Source: JBNAGF01 sp049801055 (lineage in GTDB: Bacteria; Pseudomonadota; Alphaproteobacteria; Rhodobacterales; Rhodobacteraceae). From it: 64,000 bases of DNA. The notes under the pieces are model-generated. The model ran no database searches. It saw only the letters and a program-made list of their open reading frames with translations, and was not told the origin of the DNA. Positions 8,572-17,139 of the stretch are shown here, piece by piece; position 1 is the stretch's first letter; each line of letters starts with the position of its first letter. The DNA lies in NCBI RefSeq assembly GCF_049801055.1, contig NZ_JBNAGF010000014.1, positions 73,183-137,182 of the forward strand, written 5' to 3'. Made by a program: the position numbers and the translations under genes.

Positions 8572-8648
8572 GCCAAGCCCCTCAAAACTACTAAACTAGA
8601 TTTATAGTTTCTTTGAGAATATTGCAACCAGAAAATTCGGCTCCACGA

Positions 8649-8680
8649 CTAAGTCCAGATTGTGCGCCACTTAAGTCCAC
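8649..8680 (-). promoter_or_regulatory. Candidate TauR operator between arsR and tauR
   Basis: On the minus strand, GTGGACTTAA (8680-8671) and CTGGACTTAG (8658-8649) are direct repeats 22 bases apart. They match the canonical word at 9 of 10 positions each, the best pair in the window. The pair reads toward arsR, ending 78 bases before its start, and lies 14-46 bases ahead of tauR, where it could also mediate autoregulation. Confidence 0.7.
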
Positions 8681-8694
8681 CCTAAGGTGCGGCA

Positions 8695-10170
8695 ATGGTT
8701 ATCTCGGTCGACACCTTTTTTCTCAAGCCCGATGCACAAGGCACGTTGCAGGCACAGATCCAGCAAATGATTGCCGAGGGCATTCTGTCAGGCCGTTTCC
8801 ACGTCGGAGAGAAGCTGCCCTCGTCGCGAAAATTGGCGACGCATCTGGGGGTCAGTAGGATCACCGTAACGCTGGCCTATACCGAGCTTCTGGCCAATGA
8901 TTACCTGACCTCACGAGGGCGATCCGGATACTATGTTTCGGAGAACGCTCCTGTTCCCCCGGCATATGATCCGCTACCGCAGGGCGAAGAGACCGTGGAT
9001 TGGAGCAGCGCAATTGCGCGCCGATTTACCGGGGGAGACATCCTGCGCAAACCGGGCGACTGGCATTCCTATAGGTACCCGTTCATCTACGGTCAGGCCG
9101 ATCCGACGCTTTTTGACCATGCCAACTGGCGACTTTGCGCGTTGCGCGCACTGGGTCAGCGCGATTTCACTTCGATGACCTCGGACTATTTCGACCGGGA
9201 TGACCCGTTGCTGGTAGAGTTCATTGCCCGGCATTCTTTGCCGCGCCGGGGGATCTCCGCCCGTCCTCAGGAAATTCTCATTACTCTCGGGGCTCAGAAT
9301 GCGCTGTGGCTGACCTCGCGGGTCCTTTTGAACCGGCAGCGGACCGCAACGATCGAAGACCCCTGCTACTATGCGCTGCGAGATCTTCTGGAGCAGTCCC
9401 AATGCAATCTGCAGCCGGTCAAAGTAGACGCGGACGGACTTCCGCCGAAGGAAATCTCAGACGAAACAGACGTCATCTTTACAACGCCCAGCCATCAGAG
9501 CCCGACAACGGGAACCATGCCTCTGAACCGACGCAAGCAACTGCTTGATCGAGCCAGGGAGATCGATGCGATCATCGTCGAGGACGACTACGAATTCGAA
9601 CTCTCATTTCTCGGGGCCCCATCACCCGCGCTAAAGTCAATGGACCGTGACGGGCGCGTGATCTATGTCGGCAGCTTTTCCAAATCTCTGTTTCCCGGAC
9701 TTCGGCTGGGATATGTCGTGGGGTCCGAAGCGTTCATCCGCGAGGCCCGCGCCCTGAGGGCACTGGTGCTGCGACACCCGCCCGGACACATTCAGCGAAC
9801 CGTCGCATATTTTTTGTCATTGGGTCACTACGACACGCAGATCCGGCGAATGTCCACAACCCTGCACCGCCGGCGAAAAGCTCTCGAAGAGGCAGTCGAG
9901 CAATACGGGCTGTCCATCGCCGGGCGAGGTGTATATGGCGGATCCTCTCTGTGGATGCAGGCACCGGAAGGCACCGATACAACCCAGCTTGCGCATACTA
10001 TGCGCGACAAAAGCGTTCTGATTGAGCCGGGCGAGCAGTTTTTCGCAGGTCCGAAACGTCCTCAGAATTTCTATAGGCTTGGGTATTCCTCGATCCCCAC
10101 CGCCAAGATTCCCGCCGGTATACGGCTTATCGCAGAAACGATGGAAAAGGGCGCGACGAACTGGACCTAG
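8695..10170 (+). CDS. tauR: TauR, MocR-type GntR activator of taurine genes
   Basis: A transcription factor with an N-terminal GntR winged helix (LQAQIQQMIAEGILSGRFHVGEKLPSSRKLATHLGVSRITV, residues about 18-60) fused to a fold-type-I aminotransferase domain. The latter keeps the PLP Lys (YVGSFSKSLFPGLRLGY, Lys near 330) and the Asp of EDDYEFE. The length of 491 residues is normal for MocR proteins. It sits directly upstream of xsc, as in Rhodobacter capsulatus, where TauR activates tpa in the presence of taurine and binds direct repeats. Its stop codon lies inside the distal repeat of the xsc operator. Confidence 0.92.
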   Translation: MVISVDTFFLKPDAQGTLQAQIQQMIAEGILSGRFHVGEKLPSSRKLATHLGVSRITVTLAYTELLANDYLTSRGRSGYYVSENAPVPPAYDPLPQGEETVDWSSAIARRFTGGDILRKPGDWHSYRYPFIYGQADPTLFDHANWRLCALRALGQRDFTSMTSDYFDRDDPLLVEFIARHSLPRRGISARPQEILITLGAQNALWLTSRVLLNRQRTATIEDPCYYALRDLLEQSQCNLQPVKVDADGLPPKEISDETDVIFTTPSHQSPTTGTMPLNRRKQLLDRAREIDAIIVEDDYEFELSFLGAPSPALKSMDRDGRVIYVGSFSKSLFPGLRLGYVVGSEAFIREARALRALVLRHPPGHIQRTVAYFLSLGHYDTQIRRMSTTLHRRRKALEEAVEQYGLSIAGRGVYGGSSLWMQAPEGTDTTQLAHTMRDKSVLIEPGEQFFAGPKRPQNFYRLGYSSIPTAKIPAGIRLIAETMEKGATNWT

Positions 10171-10193
10171 CCAGTTGCGAACACTGGCCCTAA
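10161..10193 (+). promoter_or_regulatory. Candidate TauR operator facing xsc
   Basis: CTGGACCTAG (10161-10170, including the tauR stop codon) and CTGGCCCTAA (10184-10193) are direct repeats 23 bases apart. They end 95 bases before the xsc ATG. Confidence 0.68.
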
Positions 10194-10288
10194 CGCGGCT
10201 AGTTTCCACCGCCTAAACCGGATAGCGACCCCGGCCCAACGGAGACGTAGCGCCGGTTCTTTTTCATATGCTTGCCGGAGATACTCCC

Positions 10289-12064
10289 ATGAAAATGACC
10301 ACGGAAGAGGCGTTCGTAAAAACCCTGCAAATGCATGGGATTGAACATGCATTTGGGATCATCGGATCAGCGATGATGCCGATTTCTGACCTTTTTCCGG
10401 CGGCTGGCATAAACTTCTGGGATTGCGCCCATGAAGGCAGCGCGGGGATGATGGCTGACGGATATACACGCGCCACCGGCAAGATGTCGATGATGATTGC
10501 CCAGAACGGTCCGGGGATCACCAACTTTGTTACCGCAGTCAAAACTGCCTACTGGAACCATACCCCGTTGCTTCTCGTGACGCCGCAGGCGGCCAACAAA
10601 ACCATCGGACAAGGCGGTTTCCAAGAAGTCGAACAGATGAAACTGTTCGAGGACATGGTCGCCTATCAGGAAGAAGTCCGAGATCCGACCCGCGTGTGCG
10701 AAGTTCTCAACCGGGTCATCATGAATGCCAAGCGGGCCTCCGCTCCGGCTCAACTGAACATACCGCGCGATATGTGGACCCAGGTGATCGACGTGAACCT
10801 GCCGGCCGTTGTCGAGTTTGAGCGGCCATCGGGCGGCGAGCAAGCCGTTGCCGATGCCGCCGCCTTGCTGTCGGACGCCAAAAACCCGGTCATCCTGAAC
10901 GGTGCGGGCGTGGTTCTGTCGAACGGTGGCATCGACGCTTCCAAGGCGCTCGCAGAGCGGCTCGATGCACCTGTGTGCGTTGGCTATCAGCACAATGACG
11001 CCTTCCCCGGCTCGCATCCGCTCTTTGCTGGCCCGCTGGGCTACAACGGGTCAAAAGCCGGAATGGAACTGATCAGCAACGCCGACGTGGTTCTCTGCCT
11101 AGGAACGCGGTTGAACCCGTTTTCGACCCTTCCCGGTTATGGCATGGAGTACTGGCCCGCCGACGCCAAGATCATCCAGGTGGACATCAATCCTGACCGG
11201 ATCGGTCTGACCAAACCGGTTTCCGTTGGAATCGTCGGGGATGCTGCGAAGGTTGCAAACGGTATCCTCGCTCAACTGTCGGATACCGCGGGCGATGCGG
11301 GCCGCGCAGAGCGCAAGGCCGCAATTGCCGAAAAGAAATCCCGCTGGGCACAGCAGCTTTCGTCGATGGATCATGAAGACGATGATCCCGGCACCAGCTG
11401 GAACGAACGCGCGCGCGCCGACAAGCCAGACTGGATGAGCCCGCGCATGGCGTGGCGCGCAATTCAGTCGGCCCTACCCAAAGAGGCAATCATCTCGTCG
11501 GACATCGGCAACAATTGCGCCATCGGAAACGCCTATCCAAGCTTTGAAGATGGACGCAAATATCTTGCACCGGGCCTGTTCGGCCCCTGCGGTTACGGCT
11601 TGCCTGCGATCATGGGCGCAAAGATTGGTTGCCCCGACGTACCCGTCGTGGGATTTGCTGGTGACGGCGCGTTTGGCATCGCGGTGAACGAACTGACCGC
11701 AATCGGCCGCGAAGAATGGCCGGCAATTACACAGATCGTGTTCCGCAATTACCAATGGGGTGCGGAGAAGCGAAATTCGACCCTGTGGTTCGACGACAAC
11801 TTTGTCGGAACCGAGCTGGACACCGAAGTATCCTATGCCGGTATCGCCAATGCCTGCGGACTCAAGGGCGTTGTAGCCCGCACGATGGACGAACTCACTG
11901 CCGCGCTGGATCAGGCCGTCAAGGATCAGAAGAACGGGATCACAACGCTGATCGAAGCCCTGATCAATCAGGAACTTGGCGAACCCTTCCGCCGCGATGC
12001 GATGAAAAAACCAGTCAGCGTCGCAGGAATCAGCAAGGACGACATGCAGCCGCAGCAGGTTTGA
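10289..12064 (+). CDS. xsc: Sulfoacetaldehyde acetyltransferase
   Basis: ThDP-dependent enzyme that converts sulfoacetaldehyde plus phosphate to acetyl phosphate plus sulfite, the desulfonating step. It has the three-domain acetolactate-synthase fold: an N-terminal PYR domain with HEGSAGMMADGYTRATGK (ThDP-activating Glu near residue 51), the central domain, and a C-terminal PP domain with GDGAFGIAVNELTAIGREEWPAIT leading to FRNYQWGAEKRNS (ThDP/Mg motif starting near 457). The length of 591 residues is standard for Xsc. The ATG at 10289 follows a ggag site by 8 bases; an upstream in-frame ATG/CTG region lacks one. Adjacent tauR, tpa and pta leave little doubt about the role. Confidence 0.95.
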   Translation: MKMTTEEAFVKTLQMHGIEHAFGIIGSAMMPISDLFPAAGINFWDCAHEGSAGMMADGYTRATGKMSMMIAQNGPGITNFVTAVKTAYWNHTPLLLVTPQAANKTIGQGGFQEVEQMKLFEDMVAYQEEVRDPTRVCEVLNRVIMNAKRASAPAQLNIPRDMWTQVIDVNLPAVVEFERPSGGEQAVADAAALLSDAKNPVILNGAGVVLSNGGIDASKALAERLDAPVCVGYQHNDAFPGSHPLFAGPLGYNGSKAGMELISNADVVLCLGTRLNPFSTLPGYGMEYWPADAKIIQVDINPDRIGLTKPVSVGIVGDAAKVANGILAQLSDTAGDAGRAERKAAIAEKKSRWAQQLSSMDHEDDDPGTSWNERARADKPDWMSPRMAWRAIQSALPKEAIISSDIGNNCAIGNAYPSFEDGRKYLAPGLFGPCGYGLPAIMGAKIGCPDVPVVGFAGDGAFGIAVNELTAIGREEWPAITQIVFRNYQWGAEKRNSTLWFDDNFVGTELDTEVSYAGIANACGLKGVVARTMDELTAALDQAVKDQKNGITTLIEALINQELGEPFRRDAMKKPVSVAGISKDDMQPQQV

Positions 12065-12096
12065 TGCCTCGGCATTACCTGCATAGCGTCAGATTC

Positions 12097-12121
12097 GGGG
12101 CACCGGTTGATCCGGTGCCCC
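12097..12121. terminator. xsc-pta convergent terminator
   Basis: A perfect 10-bp stem (ggggcaccgg/ccggtgcccc) with a 5-base loop lies between the convergent xsc and pta. The plus side continues ccttcggcttt, and there is no clear T-run on the minus side. Confidence 0.7.
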
Positions 12122-12149
12122 CTTCGGCTTTAACCGACCTGCGGTCCGG

Positions 12150-13001
12150 TCAGACCTGCGCTGCAGTCAGAATAGTTGCGTCCACGATATCCTGCGCGCT
12201 GGCACCCCGGCTCAGATCGCATACCGGTCTGCGGAAACCTTGCAGAAATGGCCCGATTGCCTGGGCACCGGCCAGTTCTCGACAGAGCTTGTACGCGATG
12301 TTGCCTGCGTCCAGAGAGGGAAACACCAAAACGTTCGGGTCAATCGGCTCCACGCCTTTGGTCCGTGCCACCACCGGGTTCAGAGCTGCATCTGCCTGCA
12401 AAGGCCCGGCAAAGCCCGTGCGTTTCGCAACCTGTCGAACCACCTTGACGCTGTCGCCTTCGCCGGAGCTTCCAGTTGAGAATGACAGCAAGGCAACCCG
12501 CGCCTCACCAAGCAGAGCCCGGGCCGTATCTGCGGATGATTTGGCGATATCGGTCAGAACATCGGCATCCGGCGCCACGTTGACAGCACAATCGGCAAAA
12601 ATCATCTCGCGCCCATCCGGGAAGACCATCAGAAAAAATGACGAGGATTTGGATACCCCGTCTGCCAGGCCAAGTGCGATACTGGCGGCCTCGATCACCC
12701 GTCGCGTCGGCACTTCGGCTCCGGCAACCATTGTGTCCGCCTCTCCCAATGCCACCATGGCGGCGGCCCGGAACAACGGTCGGGAGACCATCCGGCGGGC
12801 AATGGCCGGCTTCAGCCCCCGCAATTCGGCCAGAGCAGCCGCCAGTTCGCCTCCAGGTGCACGCAGTTCCACAGGAACGCAAAGCCCTTCCCGCCTCAGT
12901 CTTCCAACCGCTTCCGCGACACGTGGGACTTCGATTTCGGGAAAGACTATTCTGGCTTGCCGTTCCTCTGCGGCCCGCCGCGCATTATCCAATACTGACA
13001 T
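12150..13001 (-). CDS. pta: Phosphate acetyltransferase (compact form)
   Basis: Converts the acetyl phosphate made by Xsc to acetyl-CoA. PTA/PTB family features include IVFPEIEVPRVAEAV near the N terminus, GEADTMVAGAEVPTRRVIEAA, SSFFLMVFPDG, FADCAVNVAPDADVLTDIA and LSFSTGSSGEGDSVKVV. At 283 residues it is about 45 shorter than typical stand-alone Pta (around 330). The missing part lies between the first strand-helix unit and GLKPAIARRM. The ATG at 13001 follows a gagagg site by 5 bases; longer in-frame starts run into the divergent citrate synthase gene. pta is convergent with xsc rather than downstream of it, and no TauR-like repeat pair was seen before it. Confidence 0.87.
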   Translation of the reverse strand: MSVLDNARRAAEERQARIVFPEIEVPRVAEAVGRLRREGLCVPVELRAPGGELAAALAELRGLKPAIARRMVSRPLFRAAAMVALGEADTMVAGAEVPTRRVIEAASIALGLADGVSKSSSFFLMVFPDGREMIFADCAVNVAPDADVLTDIAKSSADTARALLGEARVALLSFSTGSSGEGDSVKVVRQVAKRTGFAGPLQADAALNPVVARTKGVEPIDPNVLVFPSLDAGNIAYKLCRELAGAQAIGPFLQGFRRPVCDLSRGASAQDIVDATILTAAQV

Positions 13002-13034
13002 ATTATCCTCTCGGTTCGGGAGAAGGAGCCAGCA

Positions 13035-14168
13035 ATGAGCGAAAACGTCAAGATCAACCGCGGCCTGAAAGGCGTGTATTTCGAACGTTCCGCGGTCAGC
13101 GACATTGATGGCGGCAAAGGTGAGCTGAGCTATCGGGGCTACTCGATCCATGATCTGGCCACCCAATCGACGTTCGAAGAGGTCGCCTATCTGCTGATCT
13201 ATGGGGAATTGCCGAACGCGGATGAGTTGGCCGACTTTGACACGCGTCTCAAGGAAAGCCGCACCCTTCCCGACTCAGTCTTTGACATCATTGCAGCCTG
13301 CAAGGATGGCCACCCGATGGATGTTCTGCGCACATCGGTTTCCGCGTTGGCCGCTCTGGAGCCGGACAGTCAACAAACAGGCGAAGACGCGTTCGTTGAG
13401 AACGGCATCCGCCTCACCAGTCAGGTCCCGATGATCATCGCTGCCCACGAGGCAATCCGCAACGGGCGCGACCCTGTGCCGGCGGATCCCTCCCTGAGCC
13501 ATGCCGCGAACTGGCTGTGGATGTTGAAGGGGCAGAAGCCGAGCAAGGACGCCGCGCGTCTCGCTGATGTGGATTTCATACTTCATGCTGAACACGGGTC
13601 GAATGCCTCGAGCTTTGCTGCTCGCGTGACGGTCGGAACCGAGGCCAATTTGCACGGCGCTATCGTGACAGCGCTCAGCACTCTGGCCGGCCCCGCCCAC
13701 GGAGGGGCTGCTGAAGACGTCATGAAGATGGTTCACGAGATAGGCGAGCCGGAGAATGCAGCCGCCTATGTCAAGGCAAAGCGCAAGGCACGCGAAGCGG
13801 TCACGGGTTTTGGCCACAGGGTTTACCGCAAGGAAGATCCCCGCGCCCGCCATATGCGCGACGGGGTCCGCAAACTTGGTGAGGAAATGGGGGCGCCTGA
13901 ATGGTATGAAATCCTTCAAGCCGTTGTCGAAGCGATGCAGCCCTACTCTCGCCATGGGCTGAACGTGAATGTCGATTTCTATTCAGGCGTGATCTACCAG
14001 TTGCACGGCATCCCGATGGATTTGTACGTCCCGATTTTTGCCATCGGCAGAATGCCCGGCTGGGTGATTCAATGCATCGAACAACAGCGCCAGAATATCC
14101 TGATCCGCCCCCTGACCCTTTATAACGGGCCGCAGTTGCGGGATTACGTGCCGCTTGCAAGCCGCTGA
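13035..14168 (+). CDS. Citrate synthase family enzyme (citrate or 2-methylcitrate synthase)
   Basis: Condenses acetyl-CoA (or propionyl-CoA) with oxaloacetate. The short 377-residue form resembles GltA2/PrpC enzymes rather than the 430-residue TCA-cycle type. Catalytic residues are visible in ILHAEHGSNASSFAARV (first His), AGPAHGGAAEDVM with FGHRVYRKEDPRA (second His and Arg), and GLNVNVDFYSGV (Asp). An aagga site lies 7-8 bases before the ATG. It is placed between pta and soeABC, so a job in taking acetyl-CoA from taurine into the TCA cycle is likely. PrpC activity cannot be excluded from sequence alone. Confidence 0.85.
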   Translation: MSENVKINRGLKGVYFERSAVSDIDGGKGELSYRGYSIHDLATQSTFEEVAYLLIYGELPNADELADFDTRLKESRTLPDSVFDIIAACKDGHPMDVLRTSVSALAALEPDSQQTGEDAFVENGIRLTSQVPMIIAAHEAIRNGRDPVPADPSLSHAANWLWMLKGQKPSKDAARLADVDFILHAEHGSNASSFAARVTVGTEANLHGAIVTALSTLAGPAHGGAAEDVMKMVHEIGEPENAAAYVKAKRKAREAVTGFGHRVYRKEDPRARHMRDGVRKLGEEMGAPEWYEILQAVVEAMQPYSRHGLNVNVDFYSGVIYQLHGIPMDLYVPIFAIGRMPGWVIQCIEQQRQNILIRPLTLYNGPQLRDYVPLASR

Positions 14169-14219
14169 CACAAATCGAACCCTTCACCAGAAACATCTCC
14201 GATACTGACAAGGACCGCC

Positions 14220-17039
14220 ATGGCACATTCAGAACCAAAGCTCGACCTGTCTCCACCAGTGTCGGACGAAGTGCGAAAGACGACCTGCTACATGTGTGCC
14301 TGCCGGTGCGGCATCAACGTGCACATGAAGGACGGCAAAGTTGCCTATATCGAAGGCAACCGGGACCACCCGGTCAATCAGGGCGTCCTTTGCGCCAAAG
14401 GCAGCGCCGGGATCATGCAGCACAACGCGCCATCGCGCCTGCGCGCGCCTTTGAAGCGCGTCGGGCCGCGCGGTTCGGGCGAATTTCAGGAGATCTCCTG
14501 GGACGAGGCGATCAGTACGGCTGTTGGCTGGCTGAACGAACTGCACGAAACCGCTCCACATAAGCTGGCCTTTTTCACGGGCCGGGATCAAAGTCAGAGC
14601 TTCACTTCATTCTGGGCGCAGAATTTTGGCACCCCGAATTACGCAGCTCATGGCGGGTTCTGTTCGGTCAACATGGCCGCCGGCGGGATCTATACGATGG
14701 GCGGAGCCTTTTGGGAGTTCGGACAGCCGGATTGGGAACGCACAAAGCTGTTCATGTTGTTCGGCGTTGCCGAAGACCACGACAGCAACCCGATCAAAAT
14801 CGGGCTTGGCAAGATCAAGAAACGTGGTGCGCGAGTCATTGGGGTTAACCCGATCCGATCCGGCTACAATGCCGTTGCCGATGACTGGGTCGGCATCACG
14901 CCGGGCACGGACGGACTCTTTATTCTTTCGATGATCCACGTGTTGATGAAAGCCGGGAAAATCGATCTTGATTACCTGAGCAGATACACCAACGCTCCCG
15001 TTTTGTTGAATGCCACCGAGGGACCGGAAAGAGGTCTGTTTCTGAGGGATGGCGACGGCAAACCGCTGGTGATCGACCGAAAGACCGGCCAAACTGCACC
15101 TTTCGACCAGCCCGGAGTGCGCCCGGACCTGTCGGCTGTATTGGAACGGGATGGCGTCACGCACCGCACAGTTTTCCATCAGATGGCTGAAAAATACCTC
15201 AGCAACGAATACGCCCCCGAAGCGGTGGCCGACCGTTGCGGCATCCCTGCCGATCGCATCCGGACCATCGCAGGTGAAATCGCCCGAGTCGCATTTGACG
15301 AAGCCATCGAGCTGGATCAGGAATGGACCGACTTCCGAGGCGAAACTCACAGCAAGATGGTGGGTCGACCGGTCAGTTTCCATGCGATGCGCGGCATCTC
15401 TGCCCACGCCAACGGGTTCCAAACCTGCCGCGCGCTGCACGTGCTACAGATATTGCTGGGGTCGGTCGAAGTCCCGGGAGGCTTCCGATTCAAGCCGCCC
15501 TATCCTAAACCTGTCGAGGTTCATCCTACTCCACACGGCCACGGTCGACCGGGCAGGCCGTTGGACGGGCCTCACCTGGGCTTCCCCCGCGGACCGCAGG
15601 ACTTGCAGTTAGACGACGACGGCAAGGCCAAGCGGATCGACAAGGCCTTCAGCTGGGAGAATCCGATGTCGGTGCATGGGCTCATGCACATGGTGATCTC
15701 GAATGCCGCGGCCGGAGACCCTTACCGGATCGACACGTTGTTCATGTACATGGCCAACATGTCATGGAATTCCTCGATGAACACGAAGGGCGTGATGGAG
15801 ATGCTGACCGCCCGCAACGATGATGGGAAATACGTCATCCCGCGGATCATCTATTCGGACGCATACTCCTCGGAAATGGTTGCCTATGCAGATCTGATCC
15901 TGCCCGACACGACATATCTTGAACGGCACGATTGTATCTCGCTGCTCGACCGACCGATCTGCGAGGCCGATGCCGCTGCCGACGCCATCCGGTGGCCCGT
16001 GGTGGAACCGGACCGTGACGTGCGTGGTTTCCAATCGGTTCTGATCGAACTTGCCAACCGAATGAACTTGCCCGGCTTCGTGCACGAGGACGGAACGCCC
16101 AAGTGGAAAGACTACGCGGATTACATCGTGAACCACGAACGCAAGCCCGGCATCGGCCCTCTCGCCGGGTTTCGTGGGGATGGATCCGAAACCGGACGTG
16201 GCGCGGTGAATCCGGACCAACTGGACCGCTATATTGAAAACGGCGGCTTTTTTGTTGAACACATCCCGGAAGGCGCGGATTTTTTCAAACCGTGGAACAT
16301 GGCTTACCAGGACTGGGCCGTGGGAATGGGACTGTATGATAGCCCGCAACCCTACCTGTTTCAGCTCTATGCTGAGCCGGTCCGCAAGTTCCAGCTGGCC
16401 GCCGAAGGTCATGGTGACCGTCAGCCCCCGGAACACCTGCGTGATCGCCTCAAGACAGCGATGGATCCACTCCCGTTCTGGTACGAGACCGACCAAACCG
16501 GCAATGACGGCTTTACCGTAAACGCCCTCACCCAGAGACCCATGGCCATGTATCACTCATGGGGAACTCAGAATGCCTGGCTCAGACAACTTCACGGCCG
16601 CAACCCGCTCTATGTCCCGACCAAGTTGATGCGTGAACACCGGCTGGCGGATGGAGACTGGGCCAAAGTCACCTCGCCGCACGGCGAAATAGTCGTGCCA
16701 GTTATGGAAATGGCGGCGCTCAACGACAACACGGTCTGGACGTGGAATGCGATCGGCAAGCGCAAGGGGGCCTGGGCACTGGACGAAAACGCTCCGGAGG
16801 CCACCAAAGGGTTTCTGTTGAACCACCTAATTCACGAGCTGCTTCCTCCCAAAGGCGACGGTATGCGTTGGGCCAATTCGGATCCGATCACCGGGCAGGC
16901 AGCATGGTTCGATCTTAAGGTGAAGATCGAAAAGACCGCCGCGCCGGGCGAACTCCCAGAAAGCCAGCCCACTTTCAGCGCCCTCAAATCGCCGGTGGGC
17001 ACTGGCCCGAAAGATCTGAAATGGAAGGTCGGGAAATGA
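14220..17039 (+). CDS. soeA: Sulfite dehydrogenase molybdopterin subunit SoeA
   Basis: A 939-residue member of the DMSO-reductase family of molybdenum oxidoreductases. An N-terminal [4Fe-4S] site is formed by Cys 23, 26 and 30 plus the Cys of GVLCAKGSAG. Mo-bis-MGD binding segments follow (FFTGRDQSQSFTSFW, GFCSVNMAAGG, GVNPIRSGYN). The C-terminal cofactor domain starts near YHSWGTQNAWLRQLHGRNPLYVPTKLM. There is no twin-arginine leader, so it faces the cytoplasm, as established for SoeABC, which oxidises cytoplasmic sulfite to sulfate. The order A (Mo), B (FeS), C (membrane anchor) and the location in the taurine island support SoeA over polysulfide or DMSO reductase. Confidence 0.85.
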   Translation: MAHSEPKLDLSPPVSDEVRKTTCYMCACRCGINVHMKDGKVAYIEGNRDHPVNQGVLCAKGSAGIMQHNAPSRLRAPLKRVGPRGSGEFQEISWDEAISTAVGWLNELHETAPHKLAFFTGRDQSQSFTSFWAQNFGTPNYAAHGGFCSVNMAAGGIYTMGGAFWEFGQPDWERTKLFMLFGVAEDHDSNPIKIGLGKIKKRGARVIGVNPIRSGYNAVADDWVGITPGTDGLFILSMIHVLMKAGKIDLDYLSRYTNAPVLLNATEGPERGLFLRDGDGKPLVIDRKTGQTAPFDQPGVRPDLSAVLERDGVTHRTVFHQMAEKYLSNEYAPEAVADRCGIPADRIRTIAGEIARVAFDEAIELDQEWTDFRGETHSKMVGRPVSFHAMRGISAHANGFQTCRALHVLQILLGSVEVPGGFRFKPPYPKPVEVHPTPHGHGRPGRPLDGPHLGFPRGPQDLQLDDDGKAKRIDKAFSWENPMSVHGLMHMVISNAAAGDPYRIDTLFMYMANMSWNSSMNTKGVMEMLTARNDDGKYVIPRIIYSDAYSSEMVAYADLILPDTTYLERHDCISLLDRPICEADAAADAIRWPVVEPDRDVRGFQSVLIELANRMNLPGFVHEDGTPKWKDYADYIVNHERKPGIGPLAGFRGDGSETGRGAVNPDQLDRYIENGGFFVEHIPEGADFFKPWNMAYQDWAVGMGLYDSPQPYLFQLYAEPVRKFQLAAEGHGDRQPPEHLRDRLKTAMDPLPFWYETDQTGNDGFTVNALTQRPMAMYHSWGTQNAWLRQLHGRNPLYVPTKLMREHRLADGDWAKVTSPHGEIVVPVMEMAALNDNTVWTWNAIGKRKGAWALDENAPEATKGFLLNHLIHELLPPKGDGMRWANSDPITGQAAWFDLKVKIEKTAAPGELPESQPTFSALKSPVGTGPKDLKWKVGK

Positions 17040-17050
17040 GCCAGCCTCTT

Positions 17051-17110
17051 CATCTTTTTAAAAAATACTCCAGGGGGGTCGCGGCCTGCCGCGACGGGGG
17101 CAGCGCCCCC
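17051..17110 (+). repeat. Double-hairpin intergenic element between soeA and soeB
   Basis: A T/A-rich stretch (ctttttaaaaaatactcc) is followed by two adjacent palindromes: an 8-bp stem at 17078-17095 and a 6-bp gggggc/gccccc stem at 17096-17110. From general knowledge, elements of this look (ttaaaaaatactcc followed by gggggcagcgccccc) recur in Rhodobacteraceae genomes as REP-like repeats. Only one copy is seen in this window. Confidence 0.55.
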
Positions 17111-17139
17111 ACCCACGCAAACGGACGAGGTTCACCGAC

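Noticed and set aside
11716..13038. A 440-residue plus-strand frame spanning the xsc end and pta
   Set aside because: It crosses the xsc-pta terminator and overlaps two well-supported genes; the translation is low-complexity Arg/Ser/Pro.
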